Shown one piece after another: positions 10,852-22,878 of a DNA stretch of 30,972 nt. Origin of the DNA: Bigelowiella natans CCMP2755 (lineage: Eukaryota > Cercozoa > Chlorarachniophyceae); assembly GCA_000320545.1 (NCBI GenBank), contig ADNK01003115.1, positions 1 to 30,972 of the forward strand. Direction: 5' to 3'. Numbering within the stretch: the stretch's first letter is position 1; each line of letters opens with the position of its first letter. The notes under the pieces were generated by a model, which did not search any database, was not told the DNA's origin, and saw only the letters and a list, made by a program, of their open reading frames with translations. A program made the translations under genes and the position numbers.

Positions 10852-11252
10852 TTACTGCTTGTACGAGCGAGTTTTGGTTATTCCGAGTGAATCTAGCGTT
10901 AAAAGACGCTGCAGCAGCAGCAGCCGCTCCATAGGGTTACGTACCACGATTGCCCTTTTTAGGATGGTGCTGACTCCTCCGACCCGTAAATCCGCCATCG
11001 GAGCCATGGTGAAATCTCCGGCCACGCGCATTACTCTGCCCCCCCCCCGAGAACGAGTCTCCAAACCCTACGAACACCACCACAGCCTTCGTGATCAGAG
11101 AGCAGCAAAACCAAAAACAGAGCGACAGACATGCAAGCTCGGGAATCATTCGCATCGGTAGGTCGACGCATCGACTGAATTTCGCTTTCCGTCGTGCCGA
11201 TACCCGACGCCAAAGGGCACACAACCCAGGCCAGGATGGGATGGATATTTTG

Positions 11253-11291
<39 letters not shown>

Positions 11292-11847
11292 AAACTGGGA
11301 AAGAACACATGGTTGCTTTTAGTGCGACATCCCAAACGACAGCAGGCTTTCGAATCAGAAAGAATATAATCAATAGGCTCCATTTGCCGCCATCTGTTTT
11401 AAGAGCTACCAGATTCAGAGAATGCAGGTTCTGCTGCATTGCTCGTGTCCCCGAAACCACTTCCAACGTCGCCATTGCCTTTGTTCGCGTGATGCTTATG
11501 GCGGCCTTTCCGAAACACCGTGCGGCATTCATAGGAGTACTGAAACTGCCACCCGCCCATCACGACAATGTCAAAGTACACATAGTCAGATGATGCAACC
11601 CAACTCGCATGCTGCATGTTTAAGGCGGGGTGTGGGGAGGGGGGGCTATTTTCGAAACGAACCGAGTCGTTTTCGGGAACGGCAGCGATTGCGACACGTA
11701 GCCCCTGCCGAGCACACGAATCAGTAAACATCCCCAAATTATCTCTCGCGTGATAGACACACATGACAGCGACTTACCGGCCGAAACTCCTCGGCGGCCA
11801 CTGGCACACCTGCGTCGATGATTCCACCCGTTGTTATTTGTCGCAAC

Positions 11848-11892
<45 letters not shown>

Positions 11893-12184
11893 CGCTCGCT
11901 CTCGCTCTCGCCCTTTCTCACAATTTTTGCTTCTCTACTCACATCCCACTACCTTCATAGTAAGAGTCCACAGCGCTTATGGTGTCGGGGTGATATATCC
12001 ACCGCTCTCTCTCCTGTAGCTCTAAGGCCTATCAACACACAGAGCGAAGATCGGAGATTCACCTTTCCTTGTCATATGCAGGCAGCGACGACGACGCGCC
12101 CAACATTGATAGAAACCGAGGAAAGAAGAAGCGGCAATGGTGTCATGGTGCATATTATATTAAATTACTCGGCCACGTACACCG

Positions 12185-12222
<38 letters not shown>

Positions 12223-12539
12223 CATACACAAATACAAACAAAGGCTGATGACCGCTTCAAAAACGGGCTCCCGTCGCCGTTTTGGCACAGTCTTTCGCTT
12301 GTCCCGCCTCATGCTAGCAGCTTTATCTGGAACAATAACAACAATATAAGAAGAACAAGAAGAAGAGGATTCTGCCAAAGTTGAAAGCGTAGAATTTCCC
12401 AACGGATAACCCCATGCTAACTATTGCTGGTCATTTATTGCTGGTTCACCGACCGGTAAGCGTCACGTTTGTCTGGCCTCCAAGCAGAGTTCCTCGTTCA
12501 TTGCCTGAAGATAATGCGTATTCATGAGTGAGAGATACG

Positions 12540-12572
<33 letters not shown>

Positions 12573-13219
12573 CCAATCAATGGCAAACGTAAGTGAGTAG
12601 CAAAATTCATTATCTTATTACAGTTGATGAGTTCTGCCAAGTTCGTGCCGTGGACGGTTGCTATCAGGCGGACCTTCAAGGACACATCATCACTATCACT
12701 GAGCCCAGTGGTCGGATTTCAACGAGGGGTCATGTGTGCACGTGTGCGTGTGTGCTGCTGCGTGTGCGCCGCGGCGCGCTCGATGGGGTTTTCTCTTCTC
12801 CTCTTTTCTGGTTTGTCTACCCCTCTCTGGGCAATTGTGCGTGCGGCATTGACCTACAGATCGTCAATAAAAACCAATGAAGATGATGATGACGCTTCTC
12901 CATGCACAAACGGCAAACGCTGCGCGACCAAAACACACACACTCAAATACAGACAGACAGAAATGTGAACATGCTGTATAGGTACCGACCGCATACGCTC
13001 GCAAACAGCACGAACTACCTCCTCCGCAGTAGAGATCTCATCTACGATGATGACATGAGGGGACTGGTTCTCCACGGCTTCTAACATAATCCGTGCTTGC
13101 ATCCCAGGCTTTCCTACCTGATCCATGATAGTTGGCCACGTGCAAAGGGGATGGGGGGGGGGAGAAGGGGGGAGGTGGAGCAAGAAAGAACTTACTCTAA
13201 AGCAATACATATTATATAC

Positions 13220-13260
<41 letters not shown>

Positions 13261-13525
13261 ATGGTCAGATCTTACAGACTTCACCTCCCGTATTCTCTTA
13301 ATATAATATAATAATAAAAACATTGGTAGTGGCGGGATTGATGTTCCTGATCACCGGCATCCATCTAGCAGAACCGATAGCATAGTGGGGTTCCAAACCG
13401 GCACCTCCTATTTCGCTGAAGAATTATGTAACATCTCAACTAGTAAGTAGTGTCAGATGTGGTGTGTGTGTGTAAACATAAATCATGAGTCAATATCAGC
13501 TTCTCATTGAGTAGCGGAGCGATAA

Positions 13526-13583
<58 letters not shown>

Positions 13584-14204
13584 GATGATAAGGCATTTAG
13601 TTATAACAGCACAAACACCATGTCTTATCAACGACAATCACGTTCAGACTCCGCTCTTCCCTGAAATTAACCGCAAATAGAACATTCGATGATGATGTTG
13701 GTGATGATGATAATGATGATGATGTTCTTGATGTTGTTGATGGTAATAAAGAGGAAATATTAAATTCGATCATCCTCAATGCGGGATGATTCGTCGTTGC
13801 CGCCTTTGTTGTATCCAACCCCACACATCCCCTCTTCTGTAGCCCTCCTAGCGACGACTACGTTTGTTCCGAGAGAATACGCGCCAATTCACGCAAAACC
13901 GTGGTCTTTCCGACTCCTGGCCGCTTTGGAGATAATTAGAAAGGAAGTGAAATAAAAAGGAATAGTTAAAAACATTTTGCTGTTTATAGCTCGTTGGTGT
14001 TCTTTGGCCCCCTCCTCCACCTTCCACGATTATCAGGCAACTCACATTACATCACAAACCCAAATGCACACAAATACACACACACACACACACACACACA
14101 CACTCCGTTCTTCCTTCTGTCTGTCTTTCTGATACTACTATCTCTATGAGGAAGGGGGGAAGGGAGGGGGAATTTCCCCACTAAAGACATTATAGGAATC
14201 GCGC

Positions 14205-14253
<49 letters not shown>

Positions 14254-14429
14254 CCTCTCCCTCTCTCCCTCCACTATTAATATCTACCCCGATGAGAAGT
14301 AAGCTCTTCTTCGAATCGAAGATGACTGATGGCGCCATTCTTCTCACGATTCCGGTCACAACACGTCCCACACGTGCTGCCACGCCAATGACTCTTCAAG
14401 GAAGGATGAGAAAGAGGAAAAGATACAGA

Positions 14430-14474
<45 letters not shown>

Positions 14475-14560
14475 GGAGGGGGGATTAGGGGGAGAAAGAG
14501 AAAGGGATCGATCCACTTCACTTACACGTTATTGCGTTTATTACACAACAAATAGACAAT

Positions 14561-14608
<48 letters not shown>

Positions 14609-15521
14609 CATCATACACGTAAGCTAGCAGATCAACTTTTGATCCTTGAGCTCATAGTACACAACAACAACAACTACTACTACTGCTACTACTACTTCTA
14701 CTCACTTTTGCGGCTTTGTAGCTGGGTGTGTGATAACGCTCAGCCTGCACAATCACGGGTCAAACATGTAGCTAATATGTACATATAGATGCTGTACTCA
14801 TAACCATTCCTCCACCGCCCCCTTCCCTGCTCCCTCTCTCTCTTTCTCTCTCCCTCCCTCTCTCCCTCTAGCTCTCTGGCGCATCCCGATTTCACAGCAG
14901 CAAAGGGGCTGTCTGTAAGTCGAGCAGGCGGCAGTGTGATGATTACATATGCAGCACAAATCCACGTATGAACATAGTGCATACTAACTGCGAGTACTAT
15001 ATCTGCTGCTGCTGCTGCGGCTGCTGCTACTACTACGGCTATACTCATTTCGTACCTGTGTAGAGTCCCTGGAATGCCCACCTTAGTGTAGAAATAATAT
15101 AAATATATGTATTTATTTATTTTTATATGGCAAATATATAGAATGTGTTTGTATGTGTGGTGTTTTCGAGTAAGTGACAATATGTGGGGAGAGAGGTCGG
15201 CACTACCCGTTTCGAGTCCATTGCTAGCTCATTAGCCTCAAACAGCTCTCGGAACAACGCCAGGTTCTTTGTACGGCGTGGTTTTGGAGTAGGAGGAGGA
15301 GGAGGAGGAGGAGAAAGAGGAAGAGAAGCAGCACCGTATACACGCACAAAACAACGGCAAGAACAAGGGCGCCATATATCATCATATCATCGCAACGATC
15401 TTTTAACTACGTCAAAAAAGAGCTTTGAGGATGCAAGGAGTCCTCCAATTATTCGTATCATATGTGAAATGAAATGCTTGCACACGTGTTCGCGCAATCA
15501 TCAGATCAGCGCTGCTTACAT

Positions 15522-15560
<39 letters not shown>

Positions 15561-16228
15561 GCGCAGGCAGCTAGCCGCTTTGATCTCTTTGGCGGCGGTT
15601 TGCATTGCACCACGATGCCACAGTAACTGCCGACCTCCATTGTGATGTTGGACCGAGCGATCATCACCCGCCTCTGCTTTCCACTTCGGTCCGAAAAGAT
15701 GGCTGCAGGAGGAAAATCGAAGACAACTACCATGACGATGACAATGATGATGATGATGATGATGATGATGACGACGATGATGATGATGACTACGATAATA
15801 CTGAGCAATCGAAGGGAATCCCACCCCCTTGGTGTAGAAAGCAAAGCCGTCGTCGGATTCAGTAGCTATTGTTCTGTTTTCAACTACGAATCGCATCTTC
15901 TTTCAGGTGAGCTTATGATCGCACTTACCCTCTCCCCTGTGCCCGAGCTGGAGGTATATCTGTGGATCATGTGTAAATACGCTTATAAAACCCGTCGCAA
16001 GTTTCATTTGTAGAGGATACGCATCGAAATGCGATGTGCATCTAACAGCGTCTCACCTCGTTCAAGGCCGCAAGAGTAAGCTTTTCCCTCCTACAAACAC
16101 GGAGCAAAGCCTGCGAAAGAGTATTTCCGCCGCCCAGGACAACGGACCAGCAAAGAGACACAACACACACACACACAACACACACACACGCACGTGTACG
16201 ACAAAATCTATTAATGCCTCTGAACAAT

Positions 16229-16271
<43 letters not shown>

Positions 16272-16461
16272 ACACACACACACACACACACACATACTCT
16301 TTACATATCTGTGTGTGTCTCATAATGTGGATGCAGACGTAGTACATAAACGTAACATAATTTGGTAATCACGTTATTGAGAGCCTGGGGCAGCCTTCGT
16401 AAGAGAGCCGCCATCTCGTTCTTAAAGCCCGCATCTACGGTCGGTGGCTTTCCGATTTTAT
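10852..16461 (-). CDS. Ycf45/SpoIIIAA-like P-loop ATPase (nuclear copy), ends partly unresolved
   Basis: Related to cyanobacterial/plastid Ycf45, plant SPD1-type proteins and the SpoIIIAA ATPase fold; a plastid role is inferred, not shown. Minus-strand exons in order: about 16461-16373, 16110-16057, 15959-15929, 15702-15635, 15266-15207, 15081-15056, a poorly defined one near 14912-14860, about 14393-14288, 13923-13862, 13660-13619, 13415-13355, 13117-12986, 12673-12622, 12504-12454, 12326-12253, 12019-11953, 11809-11778, then probable 3' exons near 11560-11400 and 11000-10852 (stop TAA at 10854-10852). Landmarks: LLRRLPQAL; IYLQLGHRGE; DSKRVGIPGTLHR; RVIGVAARVGRVVTG; Walker A IGRPGVGKTTVLREL; VIVVDKTCEIGGAG; IMLEAVENQSPHVIIVDEIS (Walker B); VRLIATVHGTNLAELI; GTLLGGQTNVTLTD; ERWIYHPDTISAVDSYYE. 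Junctions from 14288 to 11778 all keep phase. The start codon and any targeting peptide were not found. Confidence 0.85.
11255..12219. repeat. Three (CT)n microsatellites in the 3' half of the Ycf45-like gene
   Basis: Runs at 11255-11290, 11852-11889 (followed by a GCTC/GCTCTC variant to about 11910) and 12191-12219. The last two lie between recognised exons. All read (GA)n on the sense strand of the minus-strand gene. Confidence 0.93.
13222..13258. repeat. (AT)n microsatellite in a Ycf45-like gene intron
   Basis: An (AT)n run in the intron 13118-13354. It is flanked by AT-rich degenerate copies to about 13320. Confidence 0.95.
13520..13580. repeat. (GAT)n-(GGT)n triplet repeat
   Basis: Five to six GAT triplets grade into about 13 GGT triplets in the intron 13416-13618. 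A related GAT-rich tract occurs at 13689-13745 in the next intron. Confidence 0.9.
14076..14602. repeat. Cluster of (CA)n, (CT)n, (GA)n and (CA)n repeats
   Basis: CA 14076-14103, CT 14203-14249, GA 14435-14470 and CA 14563-14602 flank the short exon 14393-14288 on both sides. The (GA)n at 14435 reads (CT)n on the sense strand and lies just upstream of that exon, where it could act as polypyrimidine tract. Confidence 0.93.
15525..15557. repeat. (AT)n microsatellite
   Basis: An (AT)n run in the intron 15267-15634 of the Ycf45-like gene. A GAT-rich tract at 15745-15790 lies in the next intron upstream. Confidence 0.95.
16233..16293. repeat. (CT)n-(CA)n compound microsatellite
   Basis: CT 16233-16266 then CA 16271-16293, in the intron 16111-16372 of the Ycf45-like gene. 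The sense strand reads (GT)n then (GA)n. Confidence 0.95.
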
Positions 16462-17280
16462 CTCTATTATCACATCATAATCACATCATCAGCGACAAAC
16501 GGGATTTTGTCGCCCAGCTGCTGAAATCCATCAGAAGCGACTTCGTCCCCCATCTCTCATGCATAGCTGTGGCGCTTATGGATTGGATGGTGTCGGGGCA
16601 CATGGAGCAGCCGTTCGATACCACCTGAAATCCTGAATAACGGTCATGTTCTTTATCTCCATCGGCACCTGACGACGACGACGAGAAGAAGGAACGACGC
16701 AACATTCGAAAATACACAAGGGAGATAGGTAGTCCTGGAGATTAGTGTCGGGTGAGAGGAGAGATGAAGCCGAAAACCATGGGCCGCGAAGAGCTTACGA
16801 CACATCCGTGTCGCCCCCCCCGCGCTGCGGCGCAACCATGCCACACATGTTTTCTAATCGACACTCATGCGCTCACCGAGGCCTCCATTTGTCCCGATCC
16901 AAGATCTTCATCTTTCCAATCACCCATTGGATTTTGCACGTAGGCTACCGACGACAGCGGCATGGATACGCGCGGGTTCCCCCCACCCTGATTTGGCCAT
17001 TTTTTTTACTGAGAGCATGGCGTTCGCGACACCGAAACCAGCAAAACAACGGTACGTGTACTGCCTACTAGGAGGCCGCGCTTGCGTGCGCTCTCACCTC
17101 CCGAGCGCCTTTCATGTCATCCATGTTTTTCAAATTGGCGTGTTCAAACTTCTCCGTGCCGATTGGTAATCGCAGGGCGTTTTTGTGTATTATTTTGTTG
17201 CGACAATGATTATTAGGGAAAAAACCGTATGAGGAAATAACTCCTCGAAGAAGCTCAGCAACACCTCCCTCACGGGCGAC
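16462..17280. other. Head-to-head region between the Ycf45-like gene and the GxGYxYP gene
   Basis: The region should contain the first exon(s) of the Ycf45-like gene and both promoters. No convincing N-terminal exon was found. The minus-strand frame at 16653-16844 begins with GTG, not ATG, and its only nearby ATG frame closes quickly. There are no long microsatellites, in contrast to the introns on the left. Confidence 0.4.
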
Positions 17281-19629
17281 ATGGCGGTTGCGGTTGCCCT
17301 CCTCCTCGCCCTCCTTGCCCCCAAGGACGCGTGTGCTGCTGTGCCCCGCGTTTTCCTTGGTCACTGGGAAGTTACATCGGAGGGATGTTCTCCTGAATTG
17401 CCAATGGTACAGCTTTCTAGCATCGTAATTACCAGGGACCGGACCCACCCCCTCCTCCTGAACATCAATAGGACGTGGGCTGACTCAGCTCAGAAGGTGG
17501 TGACCGAGGACATTGTCCAGATCAGTGGGGAAAACGAAGCTGGCGAAATATGTTCCCCCGTGGCGAGTCGCGTCTGGCCGTACAATGTTTACGTTGGCGT
17601 GGAGTACGATATGAGAAACAGCTCGTGCACAACCACGAGCGAAGGGGACGATGGTATCCGTTTCAAAGCCCGAACACAAATGCTATCGGCGCAGCGCCTA
17701 TTCGAAGAGACTGCGGTCCACGATCTCAAAGTGAGCGGCGGACAGGATGCCGCTCAGGAAGTGCTCCGCTATCAGGTCAGCACGGCCCCGACGCGTGCAT
17801 CGTACTCATGCTCCCTTGTGCGAAAGACGGAGAATTCTTCTCTTGCCAGCTCTCGGCGAGTAGAGTCGGCAGCAAATCGAAATCCAATGAAATCCAGGAG
17901 CCAAAACCTGGAATCTTCACAGGTCCACAAAGACAACCGCCACTATTCGCCGTCGAGGCCTTCAGCAGGCCGAGGACCAAGGGGTTCAGACCGACCTGCT
18001 GCCGCCGCGAATCGTTTCCTCTACAATCTCAACTTGACCAACAATTGGACTCTTTCCTCGGTCGATTTTCAGCTGAACGCCTTAGCCATCGGGCTGCAGG
18101 GTTTGGCTAACCGCAACGCACACACGCTATACCTAACGTACCCCGCAGGATGGGACATTAGCTACACCGCCACAGTTAAGACCTACCTTGAGTCTTCTCG
18201 TGGATTTGCCTTCCAGGAGCTCAAGAGCCCATTAGACGCTGTAGCACAAATTCTAGAGGCGAAGGAGAGCCTAAACGTATCGATCCAAGGATATGTAGTG
18301 TGGGATCCGCAGGTGAGGGAGTCGCTTGTAGTTGCATACACCGTCGCCGGGACAAGGGATGCGCTCGTGGTGACCGCAGGCCAGGTGCCCCTCATGAAGA
18401 AGCACGGCCTTCCCGAGCTCGAAAACCTGAACGGACGATTTCGCGGATGGCCCCCCGCGAAGATTTACTCCTGGGCGCGGGAGGAGCTCTTCGGCCAGTG
18501 CAACCGGTCTGCGATAGTGTGGGCGGGGGGGGATTGCCACAACGCGATGAAGCCTGGGGTGATGGATTTCGGCGTGTCTAACAGGGCATTCTTCACCGAT
18601 CTCGACACCCGCGTCGAAAGCGCCGACGAGTATCCCCTGGCGACCGAGATTCTGGGTGAGATGGAGGGCGATTTCCTCGTGATGGGCTGGCACAGCTACT
18701 GCAAAGACTACGAGCATACGTTCACGACACTGGCGTCTTCGCACGGAGGAAGAGTCCACGGGCTGAACACAAACCCGAACTTGAGCTTCATGACTCACGT
18801 GAAGCTTCCCGCCAACTACACCTTTAAGAACAACCATTCGCCGGGCTTGGAATGGGAGAGGCCAGAGCAGCGCGAATCCTCTCGCTCCGACTCCTCTTCT
18901 TCTTATGCCGTGGACAAGGAGGTTTTCATCACGTTGGTACAAACTGACGGGCTCGGGCTTGGAGCGTGGAACAAAGAGGGAAGGGGCGTGTTGCCTTACG
19001 CATGGGAGGTCATGATGCCCGACCTCGAGATCCAGCCCGTATTGCTGGAGATGTTCTATGAGCAAGCGACTCCAAACGACACGTTTGTAGCTGCATTATC
19101 CGGCCCAGGATATATTTACCCAAAAGCTGTGCCTCCTTCAATCCTGCCCTCAAGACTCTTGGCGACCGAGCGCTCCATGAGAACCCTGGATCTGCACCAT
19201 CTCGTAGCGTTCGATGCCTCTGCCACGCACGGGGAACACACCGTGACCGGGGACACCACACTCAGCGAGTCGGTTGTGCGGCAGTACTTCCAACTGAACC
19301 GCACCGACATAAACGGGTTTCTAAACGGCTACGGGCCAACGTTCACCAACGTTTACGATAGCGCATCGAATCGCTCCCTTTTAAGCTTCGATTACTACCT
19401 TGACCCCGAACGATCAGTGGACGAGGCGGTGGCCGACATCGAGATGCTGGCACAGCTGAACAAACGACGGCCCTATTTCTTACCGATACACGTCCGAGAG
19501 TGGTCTACCGTAATGAAGGTAGAGCAGATCATGGCGAAACTCAACCCCGCCACGTATGAAGTAGTCCCGATCGATCGATTTTTCAGACTTGCCAATCAGT
19601 ACCACACGTTTCTCACTCGCTACACTTAG
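17281..19629 (+). CDS. Secreted GxGYxYP-family protein, 782 aa, intronless
   Basis: The frame is open from the ATG at 17281 to TAG at 19627-19629 with no intron. Residues 1-19 form a signal peptide: a hydrophobic Ala/Leu/Val core, then a plausible cleavage after DACA. Residues about 185-240 are a polar Ser/Arg/Asn linker. After it comes the folded region: NNWTLSSVDFQLNALAIGLQGL, NALYLTYP-like strands and the signature G608-P-G-Y-I-Y-P614, which gives the GxGYxYP family its name. That family is annotated as putative glycoside hydrolase; activity and substrate are not established. Many N-x-S/T sites (for example NRT, NSS, NLT, NWT, NRS) suit passage through the secretory pathway. No C-terminal anchor or retention signal is seen. 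The start is chosen because the signal peptide follows it directly. The family is known mainly from bacteria, and the lack of introns in an intron-rich locus makes transfer or retroposition worth testing. Confidence 0.88.
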   Translation: MAVAVALLLALLAPKDACAAVPRVFLGHWEVTSEGCSPELPMVQLSSIVITRDRTHPLLLNINRTWADSAQKVVTEDIVQISGENEAGEICSPVASRVWPYNVYVGVEYDMRNSSCTTTSEGDDGIRFKARTQMLSAQRLFEETAVHDLKVSGGQDAAQEVLRYQVSTAPTRASYSCSLVRKTENSSLASSRRVESAANRNPMKSRSQNLESSQVHKDNRHYSPSRPSAGRGPRGSDRPAAAANRFLYNLNLTNNWTLSSVDFQLNALAIGLQGLANRNAHTLYLTYPAGWDISYTATVKTYLESSRGFAFQELKSPLDAVAQILEAKESLNVSIQGYVVWDPQVRESLVVAYTVAGTRDALVVTAGQVPLMKKHGLPELENLNGRFRGWPPAKIYSWAREELFGQCNRSAIVWAGGDCHNAMKPGVMDFGVSNRAFFTDLDTRVESADEYPLATEILGEMEGDFLVMGWHSYCKDYEHTFTTLASSHGGRVHGLNTNPNLSFMTHVKLPANYTFKNNHSPGLEWERPEQRESSRSDSSSSYAVDKEVFITLVQTDGLGLGAWNKEGRGVLPYAWEVMMPDLEIQPVLLEMFYEQATPNDTFVAALSGPGYIYPKAVPPSILPSRLLATERSMRTLDLHHLVAFDASATHGEHTVTGDTTLSESVVRQYFQLNRTDINGFLNGYGPTFTNVYDSASNRSLLSFDYYLDPERSVDEAVADIEMLAQLNKRRPYFLPIHVREWSTVMKVEQIMAKLNPATYEVVPIDRFFRLANQYHTFLTRYT

Positions 19630-20881
19630 GTAGGCCTCATGATTTTTCATCCTAGTTGATAGTGCCTTGCATTTCTACTTTGATTTGATCACATCAGATT
19701 TTTCATGCATGTTGCTTCTGTGTCACGTACTAGCGTACTTGGATGAGCATTCACACCTCTGGATCGTGTGCTGTGCTGCGACGTGTGCAGTGGACTACAT
19801 GCTGTGTCTAAACGACTCATGTGGGTCATTATTAGTTGCATTGACATTTGCACGCGCAAGTCTAGTTGGACACGTGCTGACGTGGCTTGACTGTGGATGT
19901 TGTGCTGAGCTGCGTGTTGCATGCGATGTCTCACGCGCCGCCATGCACGCACGAACATCGTGGACAAAGTGAATAGCGACGATCGCTGGTGACCACACGC
20001 ATGCACATGCATGGGCAGCCACATTGCATCGCAAACTAGCAAACCTGCACCACCTACACATCCAGCTAGTCAGCTCCGCTAGCGTTGCACACGCCAGCAT
20101 TGCTGCGTGCTGCGCATGGCGTGCGATGCGGCGCTGTCATGCTGTGACGATCGACAATGCTGCTGCTGGAATGCGTCGATCGTGCACACGCACTTTCGAC
20201 ATGAATGAGTGAATGAATGAATTGAGCGATTCAACAGGAGCGATTGAAATGATCTCAAGTCACGCCTGCCACATGCCATCTGAACATCAGGCGCGTGCTG
20301 CAACGCGATGTTGCTGTCTGAGCTAGGCTGATTTTTTTTGTTCACGAGAAACCACGGCTAGACGGAGGCCTGTCAGCGCGAGAGCCTGCAGAGAATTTTG
20401 GCTAACTTTTTGTCCTATTTTCGAGTTTTCCAGGATGTCAGCTCGACGGAAAATTTTCCAGGTTTCAACGGATTTGGGATGAAAACTGGTGCCAAAAAAA
20501 AAGCTCTGTTCTTGTGCGTGTTTAAGTCGTAAGATGTATTGTACATTATTATCAATGGGACGACTAGGTGATTCCTGCAAAAAAATGTCGATATTGGTTC
20601 CTTCTGTCCAGAAACTCAGCCTATTTCGGAGCTACGGGAAACATGTCGGACGAGAAGGAGATTCTCAAAGCCACAACAGGGAAGAAATAAGCTCAATGTG
20701 GTTGCAGGAGTCGGACAGTGTGGTGGGAAATCATATCTGTTTACACACGAACGACTTCATTTATTTCGTCTCTTAAATATAAATCCAGGCAATGTATGCC
20801 CCACCCGTGGACAAGCGGTATCGGAAGGCTAAGACTAGACTTCAATTGACCCCCCTCTGCTCCCCGTGACTCTCCGTGAAA
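19630..20881. other. Intergenic region with CATG-rich island 3 and upstream region of the Zn2Cys6 gene
   Basis: Starting about 10 bases after the GxGYxYP stop and running to about 20335 the DNA is repeat-poor and rich in CATG (about 14 by hand count in 700 bases, about 2.7 expected), TGCA, GCGC and CTAGC. From 20335 to 20881 composition is ordinary and should hold the promoter of the Zn2Cys6 gene. Overlapping frames on both strands (for example 19689-20042 minus) are word-composition artefacts with no family match. Confidence 0.6.
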
Positions 20882-22678
20882 ATGGACTCCGTACCGAAGA
20901 AGGGCGACAGTGGGTGTGCCCCCGTGGAGGAGGAGTTACTGGGAGATAGATTAGCAGGGGAAGGGGAGCCGGCACAAGTGCAAAGGCAGCAGGCCATGGG
21001 TTCCGATCCGGAGCCCAAAGTGCCTCTCATACTCACCTCACCAAGCTCGATTGACAACACACCTGCCCACCCCATGCAGCTTGTTGTCCCGGGGGAGCCG
21101 CCTAAGACGAAAGATAGAACGGGGACAGATGCACAAAAGGGGGTAGGAAGCGATTTTGTTTCAATAACCGTTATGGCTGTTGCGGCGTCAGAGCCATCAG
21201 ATGTTCTTTCTTCGGCCACCACGCCCGTCCGCCGATGGAGTATTCCGGAGAATGTGTTCTCACTTTCCTGCTTGCAACCGAGTACACGTGACCTTATCAA
21301 TTGCATCTCTATTTTCGTATTGAATACACCGCAGGACGATACCATGACGGGGGGCAAGAAAGGGGCACCCCAGGCTACCTCGCAGGGCGATAAAATGGCG
21401 TCTGAAATGAAGGCGCCTTCGTCACTTTCCTCCGAGAAAGCGGGTGCTACATCTACAGAATCATCATCAACAAAAAGCGATCCAATCGAGAGTGGTTGTG
21501 ATCCCCGCACAGGTAGCAATGGCGAAGGTTTGGTGTTGTGGCATCGATCTCAGTACCCTAACATTCTCTCCCGCCTTCTCTTCTTGTATTCTCCCCCTAT
21601 CTCTCTTTTCCACATCACGTCTCAGCCGCAGTCGCAGCTGGCTCTTCTTCGTGCGCACTAATTAACGATGAAAAAGGAACGTCACCCTCGCTACCCCAGC
21701 CACCGCCACCTTCATCGTTGTCTCAGTCTGGCGCTGTCTTGGCAAATAATCTTCCAGGAGGAGTAAGCCTCTCTACAACCCCACCACCCCTTCCCCCGTC
21801 GCTGCCCTTCCCTCTCCCCTCTCCGAACAAGCAGGGAGTAAAGCAGCCCGGTATCACCCAGTCTCCATCAACCATGCCGCCGTCCTCACTATCATCCAAA
21901 TCCTCGAAGAAGAGAGCACGCAATGCCTGCGTGGCATGCAAGAGGGCTAAGACGCGATGTGACACCAAGAGGCCATGCTCCCGCTGCGTCAAACGCGGAA
22001 TGGGAGACAAGTGCGTCGACTCGGTCAGTAAAGGCAGTAAAGGGCCAGGCGTGGGGAAGAGGAGAGGAGGAGATATTTTGACGGCACCTCTGTTCTAGTT
22101 GCTCCAACTCATCATCGATACGAATTGACTCGCTGCTGCTACTGCTGCTGCTGCTGCCGTTCCTCCTCAGGTTCCAAGACGTCTCGGAAGGAAACGGATT
22201 CACCACTTCAAAGGGGCTGTTTCTAAGGACGAGCTCGTCAAGAGGTTGATCGTGCTTTGAGCTTCTTCCCTAGCTAATCCTTGCGATTTACGCGGTGGGC
22301 GGGGCATGGGATTATACACGCGCATGCGCCGCACACCAATCGAGGAAGGGAGAGAGAAATAGAGAAAAGCGCAACGGCATATCTATATCGTAGCTCGGGA
22401 ATAATCATCCCAGTCCTCACCTCCTCTTCAACTCGTTGCAGGCGCAGGGAAAGCGAGGTGCACTTGGTGGCCGGTGGTGGTGGTGGTGGTGGTGATGCAG
22501 CACTTTTACCGAGTGTAACAGCCAGCTCGCTTGCCTCCCCTCCCCCGCCCGCTGTAAGAAGTAACCTAGCAGCGGCAGCGACAGAGGGATCATCCCGTCC
22601 AAATAGTGCAGCTACGAGCGTTCCCTCCCCCCTGGCGAGTGCAGGTGCGAGCAGTGCTGCTGCAGCATCTTCCGCTGC

Positions 22679-22712
<34 letters not shown>

Positions 22713-22834
22713 ATGATGCCTCTTATACCCTCACCCTCGGCTCCTGGAGCCATTCTTCATACTCCGTCAGGCGAAGGTACGGTTAATAGAGAGAGGAAAT
22801 AGGAGGAGGGGGGTGGGAGGAGGGAAAGGCGAGC

Positions 22835-22878
<44 letters not shown>

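Noticed and set aside
16653-16844. Possible N-terminal targeting exon of the Ycf45-like gene
   Set aside because: The frame starts with GTG, the nearby ATG frame stops after about 17 codons, and no phase-consistent splice to the exon at 16461 was found.
17550-18110. 186-codon plus-strand frame inside the GxGYxYP gene
   Set aside because: An out-of-frame shadow of the 782-aa frame, without family match or signal peptide.
18271-19065. 264-codon minus-strand open frame opposite the GxGYxYP gene
   Set aside because: It lies entirely antisense to a strongly supported coding region, and its Arg/Val/His-rich composition is what the opposite strand of GC-rich coding DNA gives.
19640-20345. Overlapping Cys/His-rich frames on both strands of island 3
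   Set aside because: They arise from the frequency of TGC, CAT and GCA words, overlap each other on both strands and resemble no protein family.
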